Assembly (NCBI GenBank): GCA_964630775.1
Contig: CAZVYY010000020.1
Location: 10,764-74,763, forward strand
DNA from: Anaeroglomus sp964630775
GTDB taxonomy: Bacteria > Planctomycetota > Phycisphaerae > Sedimentisphaerales > Anaerohalosphaeraceae
DNA: 64,000 nt
Direction of reading: 5' to 3'
Shown here: piece after piece, positions 44,984-53,403 of the stretch
Numbering within the stretch: position 1 is the stretch's first letter
Layout of the letters: every line of letters begins with the position of its first letter
The notes under the pieces: model-generated
What the model saw: the letters and a program-made list of their open reading frames with translations, nothing else
The model's database searches: none
What the model was told of the DNA's origin: nothing
Made by a program: the position numbers and the translations under genes

Positions 44984-45067
44984 ACTGACAATATCCTCTC
45001 ATTTTTCAATTCAAAACTGGCGGTTTTGACTGATACTTTTAGTTCAGTAGTACTTTATCGAACTCAA

Positions 45068-45095
45068 ATTATATTTTATTTAATACCACAGACAA
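45068..45095 (-). promoter_or_regulatory. Promoter of the caspase-like/LRR operon
   Basis: TTGTCT, a 16-base spacer and TATAAT on the minus strand. The leader to the ATG at 44850 is about 210 bases. Confidence 0.55.
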
Positions 45096-45119
45096 ATCAA
45101 GTCTGTTATATGAGTTTTT

Positions 45120-46223
45120 TTATTTATTCTTTAAAACAGGCATCTCGGCCGGCTCGAAGCAGATTCCTTTGTTCCGGCTGATAACCCGATAGCCTTTTTC
45201 CGTCACCAGCACATCGTCTTCCAGCCGAACGCCAATCTTGCCGGACACGTATGACCCCGGCTCCACGGTAATAATCTGTCCGGCCTCGAAAAACTCCTTC
45301 TTGGCCGTACCCGCAATACGGGGGTCTTCATGCACCAGCAGGCCCAGCCCATGCCCGGTGCCATGCCCATACACCGCAACCTTCGCATCGGCCAGTACTT
45401 TCCGACATGCCGCATCCACATCCGCCAGGCACACCCCCGGCTTAATCATATCAATGGCCGTCTGCTGAGCGGCCGCAACCGCATCATAGACTTTCCGATA
45501 ATATGGAGAGGGTTTGCCGAAAACAAAGCACCGGGTAATATCGCAGATGTACCCATCGTATTTGCAGCCGAAATCGATCAGAATCGTATCGTTTGTCTTG
45601 AGCTTGCGTTTGCCCGGCTGGTGATGGTTCCGCGAGGCATTCGGCCCAAAGCAGATAATCGTATCAAAGCCCGGCACCGCACCCAGCATCTTCATATTGA
45701 ATTCCAGCGCCGCACACAGTTCCGCCTCGGTCATCCCCGCCTTCAGCAAAGGCAGCGTCTGCCGCAAAGCCAGCCAGGCAATCCGCGACGCCTTTTCGAT
45801 GGCCCGGATTTCGTCTTCGGTCTTGATGGCCCGCAGTTTTTCCACAAACCCCCGCACCGGCACGATTTTCCGCTTGATGGCCTTTTTCACCACGCCCAGC
45901 ATCGAAATCGCAGCACTGTCTTCAATCGCCACCGCCCGGATGCCTTTGGCCTGGGCGATAAAGTCCGCCGCCGCCGCCGTCAAAGCCCCCTTCCGCTCGA
46001 ACACCTTGCACCCCACGCATTCCCCGCGGGCCTGCTCGGTATAGCGGCTGTCGGTAATCAAAATCGCCTTATCCGGCAGAATCAGCAGCCAACTGTCATG
46101 TCCGGTAAAACCGCTCAAATACCGCACATTTTCCACAGACATCACAATCATCGCCTGCACCTTGCTTTGCTTGCACTGCCGGCGAACCGCGTCAATTCGT
46201 GTTTTGGCCGTCTTCTGATCCAT
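45120..46223 (-). CDS. M24-family Xaa-Pro peptidase
   Basis: 367 residues. N-terminal creatinase-like domain, then the pita-bread catalytic domain with metal ligands in ILIDFGCKYDGYICDITR (two Asp), GHGTGHGLGLLVHE (His), ITVEPGSYV (Glu) and VRLEDDVLV (Glu). It fits Xaa-Pro aminopeptidase/prolidase of bacteria. Probably cytoplasmic, recycling Pro-containing peptides. The start lacks a strong ribosome site. Confidence 0.9.
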   Translation of the reverse strand: MDQKTAKTRIDAVRRQCKQSKVQAMIVMSVENVRYLSGFTGHDSWLLILPDKAILITDSRYTEQARGECVGCKVFERKGALTAAAADFIAQAKGIRAVAIEDSAAISMLGVVKKAIKRKIVPVRGFVEKLRAIKTEDEIRAIEKASRIAWLALRQTLPLLKAGMTEAELCAALEFNMKMLGAVPGFDTIICFGPNASRNHHQPGKRKLKTNDTILIDFGCKYDGYICDITRCFVFGKPSPYYRKVYDAVAAAQQTAIDMIKPGVCLADVDAACRKVLADAKVAVYGHGTGHGLGLLVHEDPRIAGTAKKEFFEAGQIITVEPGSYVSGKIGVRLEDDVLVTEKGYRVISRNKGICFEPAEMPVLKNK

Positions 46224-46263
46224 ATTTTTTTCCCAAATTCAATTGATTGGACTTAATATTTCC

Positions 46264-46340
46264 CGTTTCGTCGCGGCTAAGTACAGCAACTTCAACCACT
46301 TGCTTCTTTTGCTCGCGGAATAATCATACCCGTTGGGTAT
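46264..46340. repeat. Dispersed repeat, short copy
   Basis: Begins CGTTTCGTCGCGGCTAA, ends CTCGCGGAATAATCATACC followed by CGTTGGGTAT. It ends in the hairpin ATACCC-GTT-GGGTAT followed by seven T, which could work as a plus-strand terminator. Copies lie at 5764-5830 and 9775-9920. Confidence 0.65.
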
Positions 46341-46350
46341 TTTTTTGCAG

Positions 46351-46563
46351 TCCGGCACCCACGCCGGCTTTTTATTATGTATGATTTACACGAAGGGAAT
46401 CAAAAAAGAAATAAAATTATTCCGCCTCAGACGGCAACACGCTTTTGAGGCAAAATGATTGAAAACTGAATACGGTCTCCTCCTCTCCTGTCTTTTCTGT
46501 GCATGGACGCTCTGACGGGGCTAATGTCCGCCGGGGGGTGGATGTTTGCCCCGTTCTTTTTTT
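46351..46563 (+). other. Structured intergenic region with terminator-like hairpins
   Basis: Plus-strand features in order: CCGGC/GCCGG with five T (46352-46373), GCCTCA/TGAGGC (about 46425-46453), and ACGGGGC/GCCCCGT followed by TCTTTTTTT (46515-46563). No gene is convincing, and no upstream plus gene explains the terminators. Possibly an untranslated RNA or repeat debris. Confidence 0.4.
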
Positions 46564-46588
46564 GAACGGCAAAAAGGATCAGCAAAAT

Positions 46589-46638
46589 GTAGCCCAAGCC
46601 TCCGAGCTTGGGGTAAAATTCCATGCCGAAGGCATTCC
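46589..46638. repeat. Twin-hairpin repeat, copy 2
   Basis: CCCAAGC/GCTTGGG then ATGCC-GAA-GGCAT, matching 38868-38918 with a few substitutions. Confidence 0.8.
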
Positions 46639-46852
46639 TCGCCCTCCCCCACGCCCTGCAAGGGCAATATAAAACTCACCATCTTTAGCCCATTTCCTTT
46701 CCATCAGAACCAGTCATTCGGAAATTCCGAATAACTGAATAATGCCAGGAATTGCCCTATAGCATCTACATCGGCCGCGAAGCCGACGAAGCCACGATTC
46801 GCAACGTGGTATATTCTTAGAACACAAGAACTTAAGAACCCATGAACCCAAG

Positions 46853-46956
46853 AATTGGGTTCGTTTGGCCGGACAACGTCCGGTTCCATGCCGCGAGAAT
46901 TCACGGGGTAACGCAACTCGACATCGCCGCGATGGACAAAATTGGGTTCGTTTGGC
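46853..46956. repeat. Direct repeat of a 17-base intergenic motif
   Basis: AATTGGGTTCGTTTGGC occurs at 46853-46869 and again at 46940-46956. Read on the minus strand it gives NEPN- or KRTQF-like peptides, a type of repeat I associate with planctomycete intergenic DNA. Confidence 0.7.
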
Positions 46957-46982
46957 AAAATCCAGGTATACAAGGATGCAAG

Positions 46983-47141
46983 GATACACGTTCGAAATTC
47001 ATTGATACTCTTCTTGTCGTTTGTTTAGGGTGGGAAGAAGAAGATATTAGACGTGAATTATCTTCTGATGGTTTAAGATTAGACTATTTGTTTTCCACCA
47101 CAAGGCCAGTCCTAGCCATAGAGGCCAAAAAACACAAATAG
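46983..47141 (+). pseudogene. Fragment resembling HsdR N-terminus
   Basis: About 52 codons with TRSKFIDTLLVVCLGWEEE, LRLDYLFSTTRPVLAIEAKK. This is the start of the nuclease domain of type I restriction subunit R and related proteins: the DY and ExK positions fit a PD-(D/E)xK core. It stops at 47141, long before a full-length HsdR, and the upstream part is repeat DNA. No HsdM or HsdS is present. Confidence 0.5.
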
Positions 47142-47153
47142 AACTCCCTGTCT

Positions 47154-47387
47154 TTAGCGGTACAAGGACATCTCCTGTCCGTCGCGACTTCGGACGCGGG
47201 GCTTTTCAATAGCCACTTTCTTGCCGCCAAAGACCACATGCCCCTCCTCTTTGCCCCAGCGATAGCCGGGGCGGTCGGCCTGATGGGCATAGCGCTGACC
47301 CACCAGTTGTTCCACTTCATCATCAATCAGAGTTTTCATCATCAGAATCCCTGCCTGGGAGGCGGTCTGCTCAATGGCCGAGGCCAC
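47154..47387 (-). pseudogene. Fragment of an IS256-type transposase
   Basis: 77 codons beginning at GTG. DEVEQLVGQRYAHQADRPGYRWG and VVFGGKKVAIEKPRVRSRDG match the N-terminal part of mutator-type (IS256) transposases. It ends in a stop at 47154, without the DDE catalytic domain. No terminal inverted repeats were seen. Confidence 0.82.
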
Positions 47388-47599
47388 ATTTTGACGCTAT
47401 TACATTACCTTGACCGCAAGATTTTTCAACTAACTTTCAACGACAATCGGGACATATTCCTTGTCATGCGACTCAATAATATTTTTATCCTGTAAATCCT
47501 GTCTAAAAGAAATTTTATCGAAACAAATCCAATCCATACAACATCTGTAAGGCGTAGAATTGGCTGAACGGAAATGCGATAAATCTGGAGACGGAATCA

Positions 47600-49723
47600 A
47601 TGAAATTGATTGCAGTGGGTTTAGTTTGCGTTGCGGGTGTCGTTGCCCAGGCGGAAAAGCGGGTTGTGGATTATGTTAATCCGTTTCTGGGCACGGCGAC
47701 GCTATGGGATAGTAAGGATATCGGCTACACCCCGACGCATCGGACGTGGGGGGCGGAGGTCTTCCCGGGGGCGTCATTGCCCAATGCAATGGTGCAGCTT
47801 AGCCCCGTGACACAATTCGGCAGCGGGTCGGGGTATCAGTACGAAGACCCCACCATCCAGGCCTTTACCCACACCAGCAAGGGGCACTGGAACCTGTGCC
47901 ACATCCCCCTGCTGCCGGCCACCGGCGAGTTCACACCCGACGACTACAGCTCGCCCTACAGCCACAAGAACGAGTCCGCCCGGCCGGGCTATTACCAGGT
48001 GTACCTGGAACGCTACGGCGTCAACGCGGAACTGACCACGACCCTGCGGTGCGGATTCCATAAATACACCTTCAAACCCGGCCAGCCCAAAAAGCTCATC
48101 GCCGACCTGTCGATTGCCAATGAACGCGTCCGGCGGTGGGATATCGCCCAGGACGGCGACAACGTCTTTAAAGGCTTTCAGCAGACCGGCGAGCGGATGT
48201 ACTTCTACGCAGTGAGCAGCCACAAAATCCAATCCATCGAATCGATGACCAAGGGCCGCAAGACCATCTCCGTGGTGCACTTTGCGGATGCGGAGGGGGC
48301 GCTGGAGCTGCAGATCGGGTTTTCGTTTGTCAGCCTTGCCAACGCCAAAGACAACCTCGACAAAGAGATGCTGGGCAAGAGCTTCCAGCAGGTCCGCGAC
48401 GAGGCGACGGCCACCTGGCAGCGGCTGCTGTCCAAAATTCAGGTCACCGGCGGCACCGAACGCCAGCGGGGTCTGTTCTATTCGACGCTGTACCGGTCGT
48501 TCCTGTGGCCGGCGCTGCGGAGCGATGTCAACGGAGAGTTTACCGACCGTGACCGCAACGTGGTCAACAAGGGCTTCCGTTATTATACGGAACCGTCGCT
48601 GTGGGATGATTACCGCAATAAGCTGGTGCTGCTGGGGATGCTGGCCCCGGATATATCCGTGGATGTGATTAAGTCGCTGATTGACCGGGGCGAGAAGACG
48701 GGCTTTATGCCGACGTTTTTCCATGGCGACCACGCGGCGCCGTATATTGCGGGGACGTATTTACGCGGGATACGCGGGTACGATGTCAAGAGCGCCTATA
48801 ACCTGCTGCTGCGGAATGCGACCATCGAAGGCGGGACCCGGCCGCATATCACCGAATACATGGAAAAGGGGTATATCTCCGAGCCGGATATTAAAAATCC
48901 CAATGTTGAGACCAAGGCCGCGGCGGGCGTGACCAAGACGCTCGAATATGCGTATGATGATTATGCAGTGGCGCTGCTGGCCAAAGAACTGGGCGACACG
49001 GCCAATTACGAGATGCTGATGAAGCGCACCGGCAACTATAAGAATATGTTCGATCCCGCAACGGGCCTGATGCGGGGGCGGCTGGCCAATGGCGAGTGGA
49101 TCAAGGACTTTGACCCGACGTTTCCGTATTATGAATACATGTACCGCGAGGCCAACGCGTGGCAGTCGTCGTTCTTTGCGCCGCATGACCCGCATGGGCT
49201 GATTGGGCTGTATCCGAGCAAAGAGGCGTTTGAGAAAAAACTGGATGAGCTGTTTTCGATTCCCTGGGGCGGCGTGGAGGCATATAACTTTTCGGTCTTT
49301 ATCGGACAGTACTGTCACGGCAACCAGCCCGACCACGGGTTTCCGTATATGTACTACTTTGTGGACCGGCAGGACAAGGCCCAGGCAATTCTGAACAAGA
49401 TTATGGATGAGTTTTATGATATGGGCAAAGAGAAGCTGGCGTATGCGGGGATGGATGATGCCGGCGAGATGTCGTCGTGGTATGTGTTTAACGCGATGGG
49501 GTTTTATCCGTTCTCGCCGGCGGATCCGGAGTATATCGTGAGCGTGCCGCTGTTCGATAAGGTCGTCATCGAGATGGGCGACAAGGTGAACTGGACAATA
49601 GTGCGGGACAAGCCCGGCAGCAGGATTGCGAAAATTACATATAACGGCAAGACGTTGGACGGGTATTTTATCTCACATCAGGACCTGATGAAGGGCAAGA
49701 CGCTGGTCATCAGCACCCAGTAG
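47600..49723 (+). CDS. Exported GH92 alpha-mannosidase
   Basis: 707 residues with a short signal peptide (cleaved near residue 18). GH92 features: DYVNPFLGTA near the mature N-terminus, GAEVFPGASLPNAMVQLSP, GSGYQYEDPTIQAFTHTSKGHWN, and the C-terminal GNQPDHGFPYMYYF and MDDAGEMSSWYVFNAMGFYPFSPA. These enzymes are exo-acting, calcium-dependent alpha-mannosidases that use a Glu and Asp/Asp pair. GGAG lies nine bases before the ATG. It removes mannose from N-glycans or fungal/algal mannans. Confidence 0.95.
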   Translation: MKLIAVGLVCVAGVVAQAEKRVVDYVNPFLGTATLWDSKDIGYTPTHRTWGAEVFPGASLPNAMVQLSPVTQFGSGSGYQYEDPTIQAFTHTSKGHWNLCHIPLLPATGEFTPDDYSSPYSHKNESARPGYYQVYLERYGVNAELTTTLRCGFHKYTFKPGQPKKLIADLSIANERVRRWDIAQDGDNVFKGFQQTGERMYFYAVSSHKIQSIESMTKGRKTISVVHFADAEGALELQIGFSFVSLANAKDNLDKEMLGKSFQQVRDEATATWQRLLSKIQVTGGTERQRGLFYSTLYRSFLWPALRSDVNGEFTDRDRNVVNKGFRYYTEPSLWDDYRNKLVLLGMLAPDISVDVIKSLIDRGEKTGFMPTFFHGDHAAPYIAGTYLRGIRGYDVKSAYNLLLRNATIEGGTRPHITEYMEKGYISEPDIKNPNVETKAAAGVTKTLEYAYDDYAVALLAKELGDTANYEMLMKRTGNYKNMFDPATGLMRGRLANGEWIKDFDPTFPYYEYMYREANAWQSSFFAPHDPHGLIGLYPSKEAFEKKLDELFSIPWGGVEAYNFSVFIGQYCHGNQPDHGFPYMYYFVDRQDKAQAILNKIMDEFYDMGKEKLAYAGMDDAGEMSSWYVFNAMGFYPFSPADPEYIVSVPLFDKVVIEMGDKVNWTIVRDKPGSRIAKITYNGKTLDGYFISHQDLMKGKTLVISTQ

Positions 49724-49742
49724 TTGAGAACAGGCAAATAAA

Positions 49743-49772
49743 AAGGGCGACTCACCGGTCGCCCTTATGTTT
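49743..49772. terminator. Shared terminator of GH92 and PEP-CTERM genes
   Basis: AAGGGCGAC/GTCGCCCTT, nine base pairs, six-base loop, with ATGTTTTTT on the plus side and an AT-rich tail on the minus side. It separates the convergent genes. Confidence 0.85.
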
Positions 49773-49790
49773 TTTGAATTATCGCACAGT

Positions 49791-50795
49791 TCAGCGTTTG
49801 CGGCGGAGGAACAGGCCCGCAGCGCCCAGCAGCAGGACAGTGGCCGGCTCGGGGACAACTTGCCATTGCAGGGCAACGCCATTGGCCGCGGTGACGTCAA
49901 AGGCAAACGTGTTGTCGAAGTCGGCCCAGGCCATCGCGTCGTTGTTGGCATTCACATAGAGATACATGTATGAATCGAAGTCCAGGGTATGGCCGACAAT
50001 CGCCTCAAAGGTCAGCGTTATTTCACCGGTGTCGAACGAGAGGCCTTCCTGGTAATGGAAAGATTCACCGAGATGTGTGACTCCGTCGGAGAGGCGGTAT
50101 GAGTTGCCGGCGTCGATATTGCTGTCATAGCTCCAGGACTTATCCCAGTTGGACGAGTAGCTGTGGTTCCAGAAAGGCATATAGACATCATAGGATTCCA
50201 GTTCGCAAGAGGCGCCAAACGAGGCCTGCGATGGGATCCACATGCCTTCGCCGGTGTCGATCTGGATGGCCAGGTCACGGACGGTCAGTCCTGCGTCCAT
50301 CTCGGCGTGTGCCCAGCCCTTGCCGGGCCAGGAAGTCGCTTCGGTATGCAAGATGCCATCCACCCGGATTTTGAGGGTCAGGATGGTGGTGTCGCCTTCG
50401 GCAAGACCGGAAGTACCCGGCAGCACCGTCAGGCGGTTGGTTGCATCGGTGGAAATCCTGGCATCGGAAAAATGATTATTGTTCGGGGTGGAAATCACCT
50501 GGGCAGAGACGCCCTGCTTGAGGCTGCCCGCGTCTGAGTAACCGCTTGTAAAGCCGAAGGATTCACCATTTGCAATCGTCCAGCCCGTCCATATACCGCC
50601 CGAGAAGGATTGATAACTGACATGTGAGTCATCTGTGCCGTCTGATTCGATAGAGTCATAGGCACCATCTTTGTAAAAGTTGATGGAACTGTCGTAACTG
50701 ACCTCGGCACCGGCCGGGACAGCCTGCATCAGCAGGACCAAAATACCCACCAGACACATACTCTTGTCGGCGATACGGCCACAATATCTTTTCAT
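49791..50795 (-). CDS. PEP-CTERM sorted surface protein
   Basis: 334 residues from the ATG at 50795 (AGGAG ribosome sites upstream). Signal peptide (MCLVGILVLLMQAVPAGA), a beta-rich body, and the C-terminal sorting signal VPEPATVLLLGAAGLFLRRKR: VPEP, a hydrophobic helix and a basic tail. Exosortase would recognise this and anchor the protein, probably outside. No exosortase gene is in the window. The body has no recognised enzyme motif. Confidence 0.88.
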   Translation of the reverse strand: MKRYCGRIADKSMCLVGILVLLMQAVPAGAEVSYDSSINFYKDGAYDSIESDGTDDSHVSYQSFSGGIWTGWTIANGESFGFTSGYSDAGSLKQGVSAQVISTPNNNHFSDARISTDATNRLTVLPGTSGLAEGDTTILTLKIRVDGILHTEATSWPGKGWAHAEMDAGLTVRDLAIQIDTGEGMWIPSQASFGASCELESYDVYMPFWNHSYSSNWDKSWSYDSNIDAGNSYRLSDGVTHLGESFHYQEGLSFDTGEITLTFEAIVGHTLDFDSYMYLYVNANNDAMAWADFDNTFAFDVTAANGVALQWQVVPEPATVLLLGAAGLFLRRKR

Positions 50796-50905
50796 CGTAC
50801 TCTCCTGCTCCTTTCGGAACCATCGAAACCACAATTTGCTTCTCAGAATCATTTACTATTTTATCAAAACTGATAGTGCAGAGTCAAGATAATTCATATT
50901 TGGGC

Positions 50906-51712
50906 TTATCCTGTTTTAACAAGACAACACACATCCCGATTTCTCCATAGAAAATAGGCCGGGGGATAGGCAAGTTTACGGCAGATAAAGTCTGTGCGTT
51001 CAAGGCTTTGCGACATTTTTCGTCGTTTACCGAAAGGTCCGAGAAAGGCGTTGATGCAGCGTTCAAGCCGGGCGGTATCGTCGGCGTTAAGGGTCATAAT
51101 CCGGGCGTGGACGGCCTCGGGATCGTGCCAGAGGGTCGGCGGGATATTCAGTTCGCTCAGCAGGAGTGCCAGACGGATGGCTTTTTTGTTTTCGGGCGTC
51201 GGATAGCGTTTCATGCCGGCTTTTTCGAGGAAGGGATTGAAGCAGCCCATAACGGCCAGCGATTCAATATACGGAACGTTCAGACGGGGCAGGGTCCGGC
51301 GGACCAGCCAGGCGGCAAGACCAAGCCCGCGCCAGGCGGGGTCGATAACGACGCGGGAGATGGTGCGGATGGACTGATTCAGTTGACGAAGACTTTGGGC
51401 TCGGTCGGATGAAGAGAATTGCGGGCCGAGGACGGCATTACGTGCGGCACAGTTGGGGGCAGGATAGGTATAGACGATGACCCCAATGACGGCATGTTCG
51501 AGGTGCATCAGCGGAATGTGCTGGCGGAGCGTCCAGACCGCGGCCACGGGGCCCAGACATGCGTCGCGGTAGTGATAGCGGCTGAGCCGGTGGTAGTCCG
51601 CGATGGTTCCGGGACACAGGGTAACATATTTGAGCAGCGAGCAATATCGCGGGCTTTTGCCGATTGCTGCTGTTGCGGCGGGATGGGTAATGACGGCGGT
51701 TTCAGGAGACAT
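50906..51712 (-). CDS. GNAT-like protein of a COG2401-type module
   Basis: 268 residues. The region from ~40 to ~190 reads as a GNAT fold, with ISRVVIDPAWRGLGLAAWL as the acetyl-CoA loop (RGLGLA) and YIESLAVMGCFNPFLEKAGM after it. That second block resembles, from memory, the acetyltransferase part of COG2401 proteins, where it is fused to an ABC ATPase. Here the ATPase is the next gene upstream. The ATG at 51712 overlaps it by 11 bases and has AAAGG upstream. Substrate is unknown. Confidence 0.65.
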   Translation of the reverse strand: MSPETAVITHPAATAAIGKSPRYCSLLKYVTLCPGTIADYHRLSRYHYRDACLGPVAAVWTLRQHIPLMHLEHAVIGVIVYTYPAPNCAARNAVLGPQFSSSDRAQSLRQLNQSIRTISRVVIDPAWRGLGLAAWLVRRTLPRLNVPYIESLAVMGCFNPFLEKAGMKRYPTPENKKAIRLALLLSELNIPPTLWHDPEAVHARIMTLNADDTARLERCINAFLGPFGKRRKMSQSLERTDFICRKLAYPPAYFLWRNRDVCCLVKTG

Positions 51713-52409
51713 GGGCAAGCCTTTCTGCTGGGGTTGTCGTTTTCGATTGACGGGCGGGGTCGCGATGGATGATGTCGGTCAGGCCGGCGGGATGTTTGAC
51801 GACGATGATGTCGGGGGCAAGGTCTGCGATGAGTTCGCTTTGTACGCCGGCGAAGATGAAAATGCGGCCGGTTTTGCGGGCAAGGTCGCGGAGCCGGCGG
51901 CTGACGATGGCCGCGGTCAGACGGTCAACCGAGGCCATGAATTCGTCAGCAAATATGAATCGCTTGCCGCTGAGGATGGCACGGGCCAGACGATAACGGA
52001 AGACTTCGCCGGTGGACAGGTGCTGCGGACGGGACAGCACCGCCAGGACATCCGACAGGCCTGCGGCGGCGAGCGTGTCGAGGAGTTCAAAGGTTGAACC
52101 GCCCATGTCGCTGATGCTGTCGATGAGGGACTGGTCGGCTTCGAGGGGGATGTCGTCCAGCCGTAGGCGGTCGTGTTCGGGTGCCTGAGCGTAAAGGGCA
52201 TTGAGGAGAATGGATTTGCCGGTGCCGGAGCGGCCGGTGATGTAGCAGATGTCGCCCTCGTCAAGTTCGATGTCGAGGGTGTGACTGAAGGCCTGTCTGC
52301 GAAGACGAAACAGGGTCAGGCCGAAGATGTTCATGACCTGCCGCATACGGTCGGTGACGGGATGGGTGAACGGGACAGGTTTGCGAATCGAGAATCGAAT
52401 TGGTTTCAT
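51702..52409 (-). CDS. ABC-type ATPase of a COG2401-type module
   Basis: 235 residues. Walker A is GRSGTGKS (about 59-66), the signature is LSTGE (about 131), Walker B RFIFADE, and a D-loop-like FMASVD follows. The H-loop position reads IFIFAGVQSE, so the usual His is missing. There is no membrane domain and no permease gene nearby, so it is not a conventional transporter. The N-terminal strand pattern and length match the ATPase part of COG2401. AAAAAGGAG precedes the ATG. It lies 28 bases downstream of the HTH gene. Confidence 0.8.
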   Translation of the reverse strand: MKPIRFSIRKPVPFTHPVTDRMRQVMNIFGLTLFRLRRQAFSHTLDIELDEGDICYITGRSGTGKSILLNALYAQAPEHDRLRLDDIPLEADQSLIDSISDMGGSTFELLDTLAAAGLSDVLAVLSRPQHLSTGEVFRYRLARAILSGKRFIFADEFMASVDRLTAAIVSRRLRDLARKTGRIFIFAGVQSELIADLAPDIIVVKHPAGLTDIIHRDPARQSKTTTPAERLAHVS

Positions 52410-52437
52410 GGCAAGCTCCTTTTTTATCTGTTTTCGG

Positions 52438-52872
52438 TTAAGCGGAACGGCTTTGTTTTTGCGAGGCTTTGAATGTGTCGAGGATTTTACGCACGCGATA
52501 CCGCGACAGGCCCGTCACACGAACGATGCGGGTAATCGAATGGCCTTCGAGGAAGGCCTGACGGGCAATGGCTTTTTCGAGTGCGGAGATTTTAACACGG
52601 TCGGCAGGCAGCAAAGCCCGTCTTCCGGCCAAGCCTTCGGTCAGACGGCGGATCCGGCGGGTGAGGGTCGATTGCGAACGGCCGGTCAGGACAGCCAGGG
52701 TTTGGTTTCGGCAGCCGGCCGTCAGGACCAGCTCCATCAGGACACGATCCGTGCCGGTCAGCCAGTCACAGCGGGACTGAAGGACTTTGGCGTGCTCTGC
52801 AGGTCGAGCGGCGATTTCGGCGGGGAGTTCTTCAAGATACCGGTGACTGATTGTGGTTTTTCGATACAACAT
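52438..52872 (-). CDS. Two-HTH DNA-binding protein
   Basis: 144 residues. A helix-turn-helix-like region around LMELVLTAGCRNQTLAVLTG resembles sigma70 region 4, followed by a second HTH-like block, GHSITRIVRVTGLSRYRVRKIL. Likely a repressor or activator of its own three-gene unit. AAGGAG precedes the ATG. Upstream are a near-consensus promoter and an inverted repeat that could be its operator. Confidence 0.6.
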   Translation of the reverse strand: MLYRKTTISHRYLEELPAEIAARPAEHAKVLQSRCDWLTGTDRVLMELVLTAGCRNQTLAVLTGRSQSTLTRRIRRLTEGLAGRRALLPADRVKISALEKAIARQAFLEGHSITRIVRVTGLSRYRVRKILDTFKASQKQSRSA

Positions 52873-52895
52873 AAACGCTCCTTTATTTTAAATGT

Positions 52896-52946
52896 ATGTT
52901 ATATTTTTATCTAACATTATTATATTTTGTCTTTTCAAGATTGCAA
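52896..52946 (-). promoter_or_regulatory. Promoter and possible operator of the HTH-ABC-GNAT unit
   Basis: TTGCAA (52946-52941), a 16-base spacer and TATAAT (52924-52919) on the minus strand, followed by the inverted repeat ATGTTA/TAACAT (52896-52901 and 52912-52917) around the start point. An operator at that position would allow self-repression. Confidence 0.65.
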
Positions 52947-53403
52947 CAAAAAAGTATTATTTTTACACAACTATTTTGATATTTATATATGTAATAATGG
53001 ATACAAAAGAGAAGAATTGTATGAATGCATCAAGTGAGGAGATATCACCCTGGAATCGGCAGACGAATTGTGACAGATTTCACAGATGGCTGTTATTAAA
53101 ATATGTCAATACATAACGTTTTCAATGCTGCGGATTGTGTTTACAAGTTATTTATTAATATGGTGTTAAGTTCTTATTGTAAATATTTTTAGTTTTTCAA
53201 TAGAATTTAGTAAACAAATGCCGAAGATTATTCGTCATAATAGTAGAGACATAAATTGAAATTTTCAGATAGTTAATCTGACAACTTAATTCATCACCCT
53301 CCTCCGAAGCCAGATACTGCGTTCCGCGGTTCTGGCTTTTTTTATTGCCGAGCATGATATTATCCATGCCAGACCTTTTAATGTATTTATTAAACTACTT
53401 ATC
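52947..53403. other. AT-rich gap with a plus-strand terminator
   Basis: About 450 bases without a believable gene. Near the right end a plus-strand hairpin AGCCAGA/TCTGGCT (53308-53337) is followed by seven T. With no plus gene upstream, this could end an untranslated RNA. The block ATCACCCTCC sits just before it. Confidence 0.5.

Noticed and set aside
46427..46624. A 65-codon minus-strand ORF
   Set aside because: Its sequence is a translation of repeat and hairpin DNA, including the twin-hairpin repeat.
50906..52409. ABC transporter operon
   Set aside because: The ATPase has no membrane-spanning partner; the adjacent gene encodes a soluble GNAT-like protein.
52892..53116. A 74-codon plus-strand ORF in the AT-rich gap
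   Set aside because: Sequence is dominated by Ile/Phe/Lys/Tyr as expected of AT-rich noncoding DNA, it starts inside the HTH promoter region, and no ribosome site is present.
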